A DNA stretch of 64,000 nucleotides from Dethiobacter sp. (GTDB taxonomy: Bacteria > Bacillota > Dethiobacteria > Dethiobacterales > Dethiobacteraceae): positions 1 to 64,000 of the forward strand of contig JAGXRN010000081.1 in assembly GCA_018335875.1 (NCBI GenBank), given 5' to 3'. The notes beneath the pieces are model-generated. The model was not told the origin of the DNA, made no database searches, and saw only the letters and a program-made list of their open reading frames with translations. Below are positions 26,582 to 35,119 of this stretch, piece by piece (positions within the stretch are counted from its first letter, which is position 1; each line of letters opens with the position of its first letter). The translations under genes and the position numbers were made by a program.

Positions 26582-27736
26582 TTAATACTGCAGGCCGTCC
26601 TTTAATAATGTAGCTGCAATTACCATGCGCTGGACTTCAGACGTGCCTTCGTAAAGGCGGGTAATACGTGAATCACGGTAGATACGCTCGATGGGCATCT
26701 CTTTCATGTAGCCCATGCCCCCATGAATCTGGACCGCGCGGTCGGCAACACGGCAGTAGGTTTCAGAGGCAAAAAGCTTAGTCATCGCAGCGTCCCTGAT
26801 AACATTCATTCCTTTGTCAGCCTTCCATGCAGTCTGTAGAGTCAGCGTCCTTGCCGCCTCAGTCTCTGTAACCATATCTGCCAGCATCCACTGGATAGCT
26901 TGGTTCTCAGCGATAGGTTTGCCAAACTGCACCCGTTCTTTGGCATATTTGGTTGACAACTCAATCAGGCGGCGGCAGGCGCCTACAGACCCTGCGCCCA
27001 ACCCGGCCCGGCCTTTTGCCAGAATCATGAGAGCAGTGACAAATCCCCTGTTTTCCTCACCCAGCATGTTCTCCTCAGGCACTTCACAATCTTCAAAAAT
27101 AATCTCAGATGTATAGCAGCCCTTTAATCCCATCTTCCTCTCATTTTTGCCTGTCCTATAGCCGGGGAAAGTACTTTCAACCACAAACGCCGAGATACCC
27201 CGCGGCCCCCTTGATGGGTCTGTAACCGCCATAGTTGTAACCACATCGGCAATAGGCCCGTTTGTGATAAAATGCTTTGTGCCGTTAAGTATCCAGCGGT
27301 CGCCTTTTTTAACAGCAGTAGTCTTCAGGTTTGAAGCGTCTGAACCCGCATCAGGTTCTGTAAGGGCAAATGCTCCAATCTTTCTGCCCTCTGCCATGTC
27401 GGGCAGATACTTTTGCTTAAGATACTCAGACCCCTGCATAACAATTCCTGACGTCCCGATGCCTGTATGCGCGCCAAGAAACCCTGCAAAACCGGCAATA
27501 CCGCGGCCCATTTCTTCACCAATGGCGCACTTGCCAATCATGTTTAATCCCAACCCGCCGTATTCTTCAGGAATGCTGGAACCAAAAAGGCCAAGTTTAC
27601 GCGCGCTCTCCACCAGTTCTTCAGGTATACGGTCTTCCTCTTCAATGATACTCTCCCGTGGATGGACCTCTTTCTCAATAAACTCTCTCACTGCAAGCTT
27701 AATGGCTTTTAACTCATCAGAAAACTGGAAATCCAT
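26582..27736 (-). CDS. Acyl-CoA dehydrogenase
   Basis: 384 aa from the ATG at 27736 (GAGGAGG upstream); the longer frame to 27850 is unlikely. FAD-binding segments TEPDAGSD and KHFITNG, and the catalytic Glu in LYEGTSEVQR near the C-terminus, typical of short-chain types. It oxidises acyl-CoA to enoyl-CoA, passing electrons to Etf. It is the first gene after the minus-strand sigma-54 promoter at 28058. By eye about four in five residues match the paralogue at 56784-57929. Confidence 0.94.
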   Translation of the reverse strand: MDFQFSDELKAIKLAVREFIEKEVHPRESIIEEEDRIPEELVESARKLGLFGSSIPEEYGGLGLNMIGKCAIGEEMGRGIAGFAGFLGAHTGIGTSGIVMQGSEYLKQKYLPDMAEGRKIGAFALTEPDAGSDASNLKTTAVKKGDRWILNGTKHFITNGPIADVVTTMAVTDPSRGPRGISAFVVESTFPGYRTGKNERKMGLKGCYTSEIIFEDCEVPEENMLGEENRGFVTALMILAKGRAGLGAGSVGACRRLIELSTKYAKERVQFGKPIAENQAIQWMLADMVTETEAARTLTLQTAWKADKGMNVIRDAAMTKLFASETYCRVADRAVQIHGGMGYMKEMPIERIYRDSRITRLYEGTSEVQRMVIAATLLKDGLQY

Positions 27737-28057
27737 TAAATAGTACCTCCTCGTTATTATAATCAGGCCTAAAAAAAGAATCTTAGAAACTGCTGCCTCC
27801 TTTATGAATGATTTAAAAACATGAACATAAAAAGTCTGTCCTATCTGCAATTTTTTTGAAAGTCCAAATAATGTTTATTATCTAAACATTGAGTTAAAGA
27901 GATTAACGCCAATGTTTTCAAATAAAACACTTATTACTTTACATAATTAAAAGATAAATTAATTTAGGCAGGAAAAAACTCTAATTTAGTCGAAATTTAT
28001 ACTATTACTTCTCCACCCGCGGCCATTCAGGCCCGCAAATTTTTACTTATCTAATAA

Positions 28058-28073
28058 TGCAAAAATCGTGCCG
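28058..28073 (-). promoter_or_regulatory. Sigma-54 (-24/-12) promoter
   Basis: Minus strand CGGCACGATTTTTGCA against the consensus TGGCACGNNNNTTGCW: one mismatch, with GG and GC 10 nt apart. It drives the acyl-CoA dehydrogenase operon, whose ATG is about 320 nt downstream. Confidence 0.8.
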
Positions 28074-28157
28074 TTTATAAATTTAGTGCCTGTTTTAGTG
28101 CAAATGTTCTAAAACCGTACAAAAACGAGTTTAATATTATTATTTAATTTAGAATTT

Positions 28158-28173
28158 TGGCATATGTCTTGCA
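28158..28173 (+). promoter_or_regulatory. Sigma-54 (-24/-12) promoter
   Basis: TGGCATATGTCTTGCA: TGGCA and TTGCA both perfect, GG and GC 10 nt apart. It drives the CoA ligase and AbfD-like genes, with a leader of about 140 nt. Confidence 0.82.
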
Positions 28174-28322
28174 GTATTTCTATACTTTGGACAAAAGAGT
28201 TTGCCTGATCAAATAATTATAAAAAATTATGCACTGGTGGTGATTGGTATAGCGTTTTAGGTAATCGTTCTCTGGCTATAAATCTATTTTTTATTTTTCT
28301 TAGAAAGGGTGATATTCACAAG

Positions 28323-29948
28323 ATGTCCTTTGACAGACCCTGGCTAAAAAATTACACGGTAAGATACAACCTTGACTACCCTCTAATCTCGTTATATGAA
28401 TACATGGAACAGAATATAAAAAAACCGGACGCAACAGCTATCGTGTTTTTAGGCCAGGAAATTACGTATCGCAAATTGCTGGAGAATATTAACAGAGTTG
28501 CCACGGCCATTGCTGCCCGCGGCATAAAAAAAGGCGACCGTATCGCCTTGATGATGCCAAACTGCCCTCAGTATATTTATACTTACTACGCCGCCATGCG
28601 CCTGGGTGTTACTGTAACTCAGGTCAATCCGCTGTATACACCAAAGGAATTAGAGTTTCTGATAAAAGATTCCGGGTCGAAACTGCTGTTTGGAGTGGAT
28701 GCGGTATATCCCACTATTAAGCAGGTTAAAAACATAAGCGACTTGCAGGAAATAATAATCGCCCGGCTCAAAGGGACTGAAGTTGACGGAGAAGTAACAT
28801 GGTATAATGATTTGCTTGAAAAATATGAGCCCAACCCTCCCGCAGTACAGATTTCGCCCAAGGAGGACATAGCCGTATTCCAGTATACAGGGGGCACAAC
28901 CGGTTTCCCCAAAGGCGCTATGCTTACCCACTTCAACCTGGTAGCAAATTGCGTACAGGTCAGAGAACATATCGGTGAGTGGAGAGAGAAAAATGGCGAT
29001 AAGCAGGTATACAGCATTGGTGTACTCCCTTATTTCCACTCCTACGGTATGACGTGCAGCATGAATGCCGGGCTGGCAGCAAATGAAACCATAATTGTTT
29101 TGCCGATGTTTGATATTACCATGCTTCTCAACGCTATTAAACAATATAAACCGGCATTGTTCCCAGCTGTCCCCACAATTTATAACACCATTGCCAACCA
29201 TCCCGACGCCGATAAGTACAACGTTGACTGCATCGAGGTCTGCAACAGCGGCGCAGCACCGATGCCGCTTGAACTGCAGGCGCTTTTTCAGCAGCGTACG
29301 GGAGCGAAGCTCCTGGAAGGTTACGGTTTGTCTGAAGCATCACCCGTTACACATTCCAACCCCTATAACGGCATAAGAAAAGCCGGCAGCATCGGACCGC
29401 CTTACCCTGATACCGACTGCAAAATTGTTGACCTTGACACAGGCACCCGGGAACTTCCTGTGGGGGAAGAGGGAGAATTGATTCTCAAAGGCCCCCAGGT
29501 AATGTTCGGTTACTGGAACCGTCCCGAAGAAACAGCCCAGGCTTTACGTGACGGCTGGCTTTACACCGGAGATATCGCCAAAATGGACGAAGACGGTTAT
29601 TTCTACATCACAGACCGCAAGAAGGATATGATTATTTCCGGAGGGTACAACGTCTACCCGCGTGAGGTCGACGAAGTCCTCTTTGAGCATCCCAAAGTAC
29701 TGGAGGCCACTTCCATCGGTATCCCGCATGAACATTACGGTGAGGTGGTAAAAGCCTTTGTGGTGCTAAAAGAAGGTATGACAGCCACGGCTGAAGAAAT
29801 TATCGAGTTTTGCAAAGAGAGGCTTGCCCGCTACAAGGTCCCCCGTGCAATTGAATTCAGGGATTCACTGCCAAAAAGCAATGTGGGTAAAATACTTCGG
29901 CGAGTTTTAAAAGATGAAGAAAAGCAAAAACAATCAATGGGAGGTTAA
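28323..29948 (+). CDS. AMP-forming acyl-CoA ligase
   Basis: 541 aa ANL-family enzyme. P-loop-like motif YTGGTTGFPKGAM (~187-199), core motifs YGLSEASP and YTGDIAKMDEDGY, hinge DRKKDMIISGGYN, and the catalytic C-terminal Lys in SNVGKILRR (~528). It activates a carboxylic acid to acyl-CoA with ATP cleavage to AMP. It is co-transcribed with the AbfD-like dehydratase that starts 5 nt after its stop, so a hydroxy acid such as 4-hydroxybutyrate is a reasonable candidate substrate. The motifs alone resemble medium/long-chain fatty acid ligases, so this is not settled. Confidence 0.9.
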   Translation: MSFDRPWLKNYTVRYNLDYPLISLYEYMEQNIKKPDATAIVFLGQEITYRKLLENINRVATAIAARGIKKGDRIALMMPNCPQYIYTYYAAMRLGVTVTQVNPLYTPKELEFLIKDSGSKLLFGVDAVYPTIKQVKNISDLQEIIIARLKGTEVDGEVTWYNDLLEKYEPNPPAVQISPKEDIAVFQYTGGTTGFPKGAMLTHFNLVANCVQVREHIGEWREKNGDKQVYSIGVLPYFHSYGMTCSMNAGLAANETIIVLPMFDITMLLNAIKQYKPALFPAVPTIYNTIANHPDADKYNVDCIEVCNSGAAPMPLELQALFQQRTGAKLLEGYGLSEASPVTHSNPYNGIRKAGSIGPPYPDTDCKIVDLDTGTRELPVGEEGELILKGPQVMFGYWNRPEETAQALRDGWLYTGDIAKMDEDGYFYITDRKKDMIISGGYNVYPREVDEVLFEHPKVLEATSIGIPHEHYGEVVKAFVVLKEGMTATAEEIIEFCKERLARYKVPRAIEFRDSLPKSNVGKILRRVLKDEEKQKQSMGG

Positions 29949-29952
29949 GAGC

Positions 29953-31380
29953 ATGAGGACATTTGAACAATACCTTGAGAAGCTTAAAACGATGCGCCCC
30001 AATGTTTATATGGACGGCGGCATCGTAGCCAGGGACGATGCCCGGTTTATGCCGGGGATAAGGACAATCGGCAAAACATTTGACATGGCTGCCGATCCCG
30101 AGCACAGCGAACTGACAACTGCTGTCTCCCATCTCACAGGAGAAAAAATCAACCGCTACACCCATATTCATCAGAGCCAGGATGATCTGCTCAAAAAACA
30201 GAAAATGACAAGGATGTACTGCCGGCAAGCCGGGCGCTGCATACAGCGCTGCATGGGTATTGATGCTCTAAACGGCATTTCGGTTGTCACCAAAGATATG
30301 GACAACGCTCTTGGCACGGAGTACCACCAGCGTTTCCTGAAGTACATGGAATACTACCAGAAAAACGACCTCGTTGGTAATGCCGCGCAGACCGATGTAA
30401 AAGGCGATAGAAGCCTTCGCGCCTTCCAGCAGGAAGACCCTGATATGTACCTTCGTATAGTTGAAAGGCAAAAGGACGGCATAATTGTCCGCGGCGCCAA
30501 AGCCCACAACACAATTGCCCCTTACGCCGACGAAATTATCGCTTTTCCAACACGTGCCATGACAACAAAAGATTCAGATTGGGCTGTTGCTTTTGCCATG
30601 CCGGCCGATACCGAAGGTATGTACCTGGTCTCAGTAGCCCACAACCAGCGGGAAAAGGAAGAATTACCCTCTCCCTTTGCAGAAACAGGAACAGCACATT
30701 CAATTACCATCTTTGACAATGTTTTTGTCCCCTGGGAGAGAGTGTTCATGTGCGGCGAAGACAAATTTGCCGGCCAGATGGCAAGCCTGTTCGCCCTCTA
30801 TCACCGCCACAGCTACACAGGCTGTAAGCCGGCGCTGACAGATATCCTGATGGGTGCAGCCGCTCTTGTATCCGAATATAACGGTCTTGAAAAAGCGTCG
30901 CACGTCCGTGATAAACTGGCGGATATGGTTACAGTGGCCGAACTTGTCTATGCCACAGGTATAGCAGCCTCTGTAACAAGCAAATGCTCTGCCTCGGGTA
31001 CCTATGTTCCCGAAGTTGTCTACACAAACGTGGGAAGATACCACGCCGGTGTAAATGTATACCATGAATTTGAAATACTCGCTGACCTGGCAGGCGGTCT
31101 TGCCGCCACACTACCCCATGAGAAAGACTTTTTTGAACCAACTGTCGGACCACTGCTCAATAAATACATCAAGAGAAAAAGCGGTGTATCAAGCGAAGAC
31201 ATTCACCGCTGCTACAGGCTGATTGAAGGGTTAATCTGTTCAGCTCCCGGCGCCGCTTCCCAGGTAAGCGGCATTCATGGCGGAGGCTCTCCCATTATGG
31301 AAAAAATAGCGATCATGGCCCAATATGACCTCAGCAAAAACAAAGAACTGGCAAAATTCCTTGCCGGTATAAAAAGTTAA
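29953..31380 (+). CDS. abfD: 4-hydroxybutyryl-CoA dehydratase-like enzyme
   Basis: 475 aa, HpaB/AbfD superfamily. The 4Fe-4S ligands known from AbfD all have counterparts: Cys96 and Cys100 (CIQRC), and His284 and Cys291 (HRHSYTGC, same 7-residue spacing as H292/C299). Retention of the cluster separates it from the flavin monooxygenases of the superfamily. AbfD uses FAD and the cluster for radical dehydration of 4-hydroxybutyryl-CoA to crotonyl-CoA. The ATG at 29953 has GGGAGG 8 nt upstream; an earlier in-frame start at 29914 overlaps the ligase gene. Its neighbours (ligase, divergent acyl-CoA dehydrogenase/thiolase/hydroxyacyl dehydrogenase) fit a C4 acid route. A related hydroxyacyl-CoA substrate is possible. 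Confidence 0.85.
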   Translation: MRTFEQYLEKLKTMRPNVYMDGGIVARDDARFMPGIRTIGKTFDMAADPEHSELTTAVSHLTGEKINRYTHIHQSQDDLLKKQKMTRMYCRQAGRCIQRCMGIDALNGISVVTKDMDNALGTEYHQRFLKYMEYYQKNDLVGNAAQTDVKGDRSLRAFQQEDPDMYLRIVERQKDGIIVRGAKAHNTIAPYADEIIAFPTRAMTTKDSDWAVAFAMPADTEGMYLVSVAHNQREKEELPSPFAETGTAHSITIFDNVFVPWERVFMCGEDKFAGQMASLFALYHRHSYTGCKPALTDILMGAAALVSEYNGLEKASHVRDKLADMVTVAELVYATGIAASVTSKCSASGTYVPEVVYTNVGRYHAGVNVYHEFEILADLAGGLAATLPHEKDFFEPTVGPLLNKYIKRKSGVSSEDIHRCYRLIEGLICSAPGAASQVSGIHGGGSPIMEKIAIMAQYDLSKNKELAKFLAGIKS

Positions 31381-31401
31381 CTTATAACCTGACTTGTTTC
31401 C

Positions 31402-31442
31402 GGCCAAAGGGACTAAAGCCATACTCTTTGGCCTGAATATTT
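31402..31442 (+). terminator. Probable terminator after the AbfD-like gene
   Basis: Perfect 8-bp stem GGCCAAAG / CTTTGGCC with a 15-nt loop, followed by TGAATATTTTT. The T run begins a few bases late, so efficiency is uncertain. It separates the ligase-dehydratase unit from the transporter unit. Confidence 0.6.
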
Positions 31443-31468
31443 TTCCCGCGCAATTAGGCAGGCGCATT

Positions 31469-31484
31469 TGTGTGAATTTACACA
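31469..31484. promoter_or_regulatory. Palindromic candidate activator site
   Basis: TGTGTGAATTTACACA is a near-perfect palindrome (14 of 16) about 180 bp upstream of the sigma-54 promoter at 31666, a normal distance for an enhancer. Binding protein unknown; the PrpR-type activator is one candidate. Confidence 0.4.
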
Positions 31485-31665
31485 TCCAGACATATACCGA
31501 CAATCTTCTTGTTTACAATGTGAACGCACTGTTTTAATAGTTAACTGCCCTCAAGGAGGAATTTAGCTATTAGCATAGAAGTATTCCTATCATAATACTT
31601 AATTTATTTGCCATTAAGTGATTTTATACTCACTCTCTTTTTTTTAAAGGAACTGAGATTGTTTT

Positions 31666-31681
31666 TGGCACTTTAATTGCA
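31666..31681 (+). promoter_or_regulatory. Sigma-54 (-24/-12) promoter
   Basis: TGGCACTTTAATTGCA: TGGCAC and TTGCA perfect, GG and GC 10 nt apart. It drives the Liv-type transporter operon, about 125 nt before the livK-like start. Confidence 0.85.
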
Positions 31682-31806
31682 TGTATTGAATTTTCAGAAC
31701 ATTTTTATTAAATGGAATTTACTTACAAAGGGGGTTGATAGGCTCAGCATAACTGTTGTACATCTTGGGTTGTTATGTGCTAACTTACAAGAGGAGGTTT
31801 AACAAG

Positions 31807-33120
31807 TTGAAAAAGAAACAAATATTTATTTACCTGTGTGTATTTGCCATCCTTGCAGTGGTAGTTCTTACTGCCGGGTGCAAGCAGAGCAAACCACCCG
31901 CAGTAGAAGCGCCCGTGGTATACGAATTTGACGCCGAGGTTATTATTGGCTTCTCAGGGCCTCTGTCCGGCGCCGGAGCTCTATACGGGCAAAGCTGCCT
32001 TGACTCCCTGGCTATGGCCGCCGATGACGCCAATGCCGCCGGCGGCATTGTGGTGGACGGAAAAAGATATGCCTTTAAGGTTGTAGGCTTTGACGACGAA
32101 TACCGTCCCGACCTGTCAGGCACAAACGCCCGCCGCCTCATCGACCAGTATAAAGTTCCGGTCCTCTTTATACCCCACGCCGGCGGAATTCTTGCCGCAA
32201 TGGCCTTTAACCAACAGGAAGGCGTACTGATTGGCGCTTATACTACCTTTGACCTTATTGTCCAGCGGGGAAATGAGCTAATCTTCCGCATACCGCCGCC
32301 TATGGCTACCTACCATCAACCCATGGCCGAGTGGGCTTTCAATACAAAGGGATACAGGACTGTTGCCCTGCTGCCATCAGACTCACTTTACGGTGTAAAC
32401 TGGCGCAATTCCTTTAAAGACAAATGGGAGTCAATGGGCGGCACAGTGGTCTATAATGCCGATATCAGTTACGGCGCTGTTGACTTTTACCCTCACCTGA
32501 CACCGGCCATTGCCGCCAACCCCGATGTGATGCTGGTAATCGGCCCCTCCGAGCCAAGCGCCCTGATGGTAAGGCAAGCGCGTGAACTTGGCTATAAAGG
32601 CGGTTTTGTGTTCGGTGAACAAGTTAAATATGATGACATGATTCCGTTTATCGGTATGGAACCTCTCTACAACTCAATAGGTGTAGGACCTCCGGGCAGG
32701 ACGCCCTATGTTACAGAGTTTGGCGAATGGTTTCCTCAGGAGTTTCTTGCCAGATATCCCAAGTATCCAATGGTTAACAACGAAAACCAGCTGCACTACG
32801 AGGCTTTCTGGGTTACTGTAAAAGCCATGGAAGCCGCAGGCACAGTCACCGATGCCAAAGCCATCCGTGCAGCCATTCCGGAAGTGATGCCTGTTAAACA
32901 GCTTTCATCAATCCGGATGACTATAGCTGCAGACGGTTCCTTCCTGGGCCCTGCAACATTTATCACCATTGATGCCAACAGCAAATTTGAAGAGGGGACA
33001 TTCACCCCCTTCCCGGCCGGGTACGATGAATACTTCGTTGATTTCAGAGACGTCATCCCCTGGACCCCGCGCACTGAAGTTGCCCCCTGGAGACTAGCCT
33101 TCGAGAAAAAATACTTCTAA
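31807..33120 (+). CDS. livK: ABC transporter substrate-binding lipoprotein (Liv type)
   Basis: 437 aa from the TTG at 31807, placed 8 nt after GAGGAGG; the ATG at 31756 would add 17 residues before the signal peptide. Lipoprotein signal KKKQIFIYLC-...-VVVLTAGC with lipid-anchored Cys24. Periplasmic-binding type I fold with IIGFSGPLSGAGALYGQS near the mature N-terminus. The family binds branched-chain amino acids, amides, aromatic acids or other organic acids. Given the cluster it is more likely to bind the acid being degraded than leucine. It is first in the operon, followed by a hairpin and four transporter genes. Confidence 0.88.
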   Translation: MKKKQIFIYLCVFAILAVVVLTAGCKQSKPPAVEAPVVYEFDAEVIIGFSGPLSGAGALYGQSCLDSLAMAADDANAAGGIVVDGKRYAFKVVGFDDEYRPDLSGTNARRLIDQYKVPVLFIPHAGGILAAMAFNQQEGVLIGAYTTFDLIVQRGNELIFRIPPPMATYHQPMAEWAFNTKGYRTVALLPSDSLYGVNWRNSFKDKWESMGGTVVYNADISYGAVDFYPHLTPAIAANPDVMLVIGPSEPSALMVRQARELGYKGGFVFGEQVKYDDMIPFIGMEPLYNSIGVGPPGRTPYVTEFGEWFPQEFLARYPKYPMVNNENQLHYEAFWVTVKAMEAAGTVTDAKAIRAAIPEVMPVKQLSSIRMTIAADGSFLGPATFITIDANSKFEEGTFTPFPAGYDEYFVDFRDVIPWTPRTEVAPWRLAFEKKYF

Positions 33121-33141
33121 ACTGATTACTTAAACGGCACA

Positions 33142-33190
33142 GCCAAAGGGTGGGTAAAGCATCATTTATGCTGCGCGCCCATCCTTTGGC
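33142..33190 (+). other. Intercistronic stem-loop between livK and livH
   Basis: Stem GCCAAAGG-G-TGGG / CCCA-T-CCTTTGGC, with a possible inner stem, and only a weak T-rich stretch after it. Such hairpins commonly stabilise the binding-protein mRNA or attenuate transcription into the permease genes, giving more binding protein than membrane subunits. Confidence 0.6.
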
Positions 33191-33255
33191 ATTATTATTA
33201 ATGTTATAATTTTCCAGATTACAAAAACAGACGGCTTGAAATGGAGGATACTGCC

Positions 33256-34116
33256 TTGACTTTGGTATTTCAGCAAATCCTAAACGGCCTCGTAGTAGGA
33301 AGCATTTACACTCTGGTGGCTCTTGGCATGACCCTCATCCAGGGGACTATACGCATCCCTAATATTGCACATGGTTCACTTTATATGGTTGCCGCCTATA
33401 TTATCTACACGCTTACACACACATTGGGACTTAGCTACTGGGTAGCAGTTGCGGTAGCCATTGCAGTAATGCCTGTGCTGGGAATCATCGTGGAGCGGAT
33501 ATACTGGCCGGTAAGGCAAAAAGGTACAGGCATCAGCCTTTTTGTGGCGGGTATCGGCATCTTGGTCCTGCTTAACAATTCCGTCCGCTTAATTTACGGA
33601 GCTCAATGGAAATATGTCCGCGGCCCCCTGACCGGTACAGTGGATGTTTTTGGCCTGATTGTAACACGGCAGAGGATTCTCATTATAGTTGCTGCTATTG
33701 TAAGTATTGCTCTGCTTAACCTGTTCTTAAACAAGACTTTAATAGGATCAACAATTCAGGCTGTGGCGCAAAACCCCTCCGGTGCTTCGCTGGTAGGTAT
33801 AAACATCAGGACAACTTCCATGCTCACTTTTGGTATTGCCACAGCGCTTGCCGGCCTGGCAGCAGCACTGATAGCTCCAGTCTTTCTCGTCTATTACGAG
33901 ATGGGGACACCGGTAGTCCTGCGGGCCATGGCCATCCTTGTCGTCGGAGGCCTTGGCAGTGTGGCCGGGGCCATTGTGGGAGGTTATATCCTTGGACTTG
34001 CCGAGGCCATGTCTGTCTTATTTATGCCGGCCGGCTACCAGGATTTAATCGCTTTCGGCCTGCTCATTGCAATCCTCACCTTTAAACCCACCGGGCTGTT
34101 TGGGAGGGAATTATAA
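33256..34116 (+). CDS. livH: Branched-chain amino acid-type ABC permease
   Basis: 286 aa if started at the TTG at 33256, which has GGAGG 8 nt upstream; the ATG at 33241 has no ribosome binding site and adds five residues. Very hydrophobic, about eight membrane helices, with the family segment ALGMTLIQGTIRIPNIAHG near the N-terminus and VVGGLGSVAGAIVGG late. Inner-membrane permease, partner of the LivM-like protein. Confidence 0.92.
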   Translation: MTLVFQQILNGLVVGSIYTLVALGMTLIQGTIRIPNIAHGSLYMVAAYIIYTLTHTLGLSYWVAVAVAIAVMPVLGIIVERIYWPVRQKGTGISLFVAGIGILVLLNNSVRLIYGAQWKYVRGPLTGTVDVFGLIVTRQRILIIVAAIVSIALLNLFLNKTLIGSTIQAVAQNPSGASLVGINIRTTSMLTFGIATALAGLAAALIAPVFLVYYEMGTPVVLRAMAILVVGGLGSVAGAIVGGYILGLAEAMSVLFMPAGYQDLIAFGLLIAILTFKPTGLFGREL

Positions 34117-35103
34117 ATGAAAAATCTTGCACTTAACAGGAAATTTTCCAAAACCGCCCTTACCGCAAACACACAGGCAATCCTTGTGCTTTCTGTAATA
34201 GCTGCGGCGGCAGTTTTCCCCGCCATGTCTCCCAGCCGGTATATAATGACAGTAATAACCATGGGTTTTATCTGGTCCATGGCCACCATGGGACTCAACA
34301 TCCTGCTTGGCCTGGCCGGACAGGCCTCTATTGCCCACGGCGCCTTTTTTGGCATCGGCGCCTATACTTTCGGTATCCTCAATGCCAAGCACAATGTCAA
34401 CTTCTGGCTGGCTATGGTAATCGCCGTCCTTTTTACCAGTCTGTTGGCAGGGTTAATCAGCCTGCCGGCGATCAGGACCAGGATTACCTATTTTGCCATT
34501 TTCACACTCTGCCTGAATCTGATTATAACCAGCCTCGTCAATAACATGGAACATATCACTGAGGGGCCGCGGGGACTGATTGGTATTACAAGGCCGGCAA
34601 TACTTGCTTCCACAGCCGGCATGTATTACTTCTGCCTGATTTTACTGGTGCTTGTAACACTTTTTGTCTATCGCCTGAGAAATTCTGTAATCGGGCTGAG
34701 CTGGGCCTCAATCAGAATCAACGAGACACTGGCTTCTTCTCTTGGCATTAAACTGGTGTACAACAAAATTGTGGCCTTTATGCTCAGCGTGGCCGTTACC
34801 GCTTTGGCAGGCGCGCTCTACGCGGCTGCCATCGGCTCACTTACACCGTCAATCACCAGTTTCACCATTAGTTTTTATCTGCTGATTTATCTGATTGTGG
34901 GCGGGCCCGGCACTATACTGGGGCCTATAGTTGGCGCTTTTGGCCTGAACACACTGACTCAGCTCCTTTACGCGCTTGAACAATACAGGCCGCTAATCTA
35001 CGGTGTGATCATGATTTTCTGCATCGTTTATATGCCGCTTGGTGTTATGGGCTATATCAAGGCCAGGCTGCAGGAACGTTACCCGGCCTTAAGAAAATGG
35101 TAG
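34117..35103 (+). CDS. livM: Branched-chain amino acid-type ABC permease
   Basis: 328 aa, about ten membrane helices. It has the LivM segments GLNILLGLAGQASIAHGAF and LAGALYAAAIGSLTPS, and ends with a cytoplasmic tail. The start directly abuts the livH stop, with GGGAGG upstream. It forms the membrane channel with LivH. Confidence 0.93.
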   Translation: MKNLALNRKFSKTALTANTQAILVLSVIAAAAVFPAMSPSRYIMTVITMGFIWSMATMGLNILLGLAGQASIAHGAFFGIGAYTFGILNAKHNVNFWLAMVIAVLFTSLLAGLISLPAIRTRITYFAIFTLCLNLIITSLVNNMEHITEGPRGLIGITRPAILASTAGMYYFCLILLVLVTLFVYRLRNSVIGLSWASIRINETLASSLGIKLVYNKIVAFMLSVAVTALAGALYAAAIGSLTPSITSFTISFYLLIYLIVGGPGTILGPIVGAFGLNTLTQLLYALEQYRPLIYGVIMIFCIVYMPLGVMGYIKARLQERYPALRKW

Positions 35104-35119
35104 GGGAAGGAGTAAAACT

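Larger units (their letters stand above)
27737..28322. other. Divergent AT-rich control region
   Basis: 586-bp spacer between the acyl-CoA dehydrogenase (minus) and CoA ligase (plus). It carries two sigma-54 promoters facing apart, 84 bp between their boxes, and between them a direct repeat of TTTAGTGC about 15 bp apart (near 28083-28107). No ORF of note was seen. Confidence 0.7.

Noticed and set aside
28650-29201. 183-codon open frame on the minus strand
   Set aside because: Antisense to the CoA ligase catalytic core; no family features.
31469-31484. CRP/FNR-type site (TGTGA...ACACA)
   Set aside because: The half-sites are only 4 nt apart, not 6, so it does not fit a standard CRP-family box. 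Kept only as a generic palindrome.
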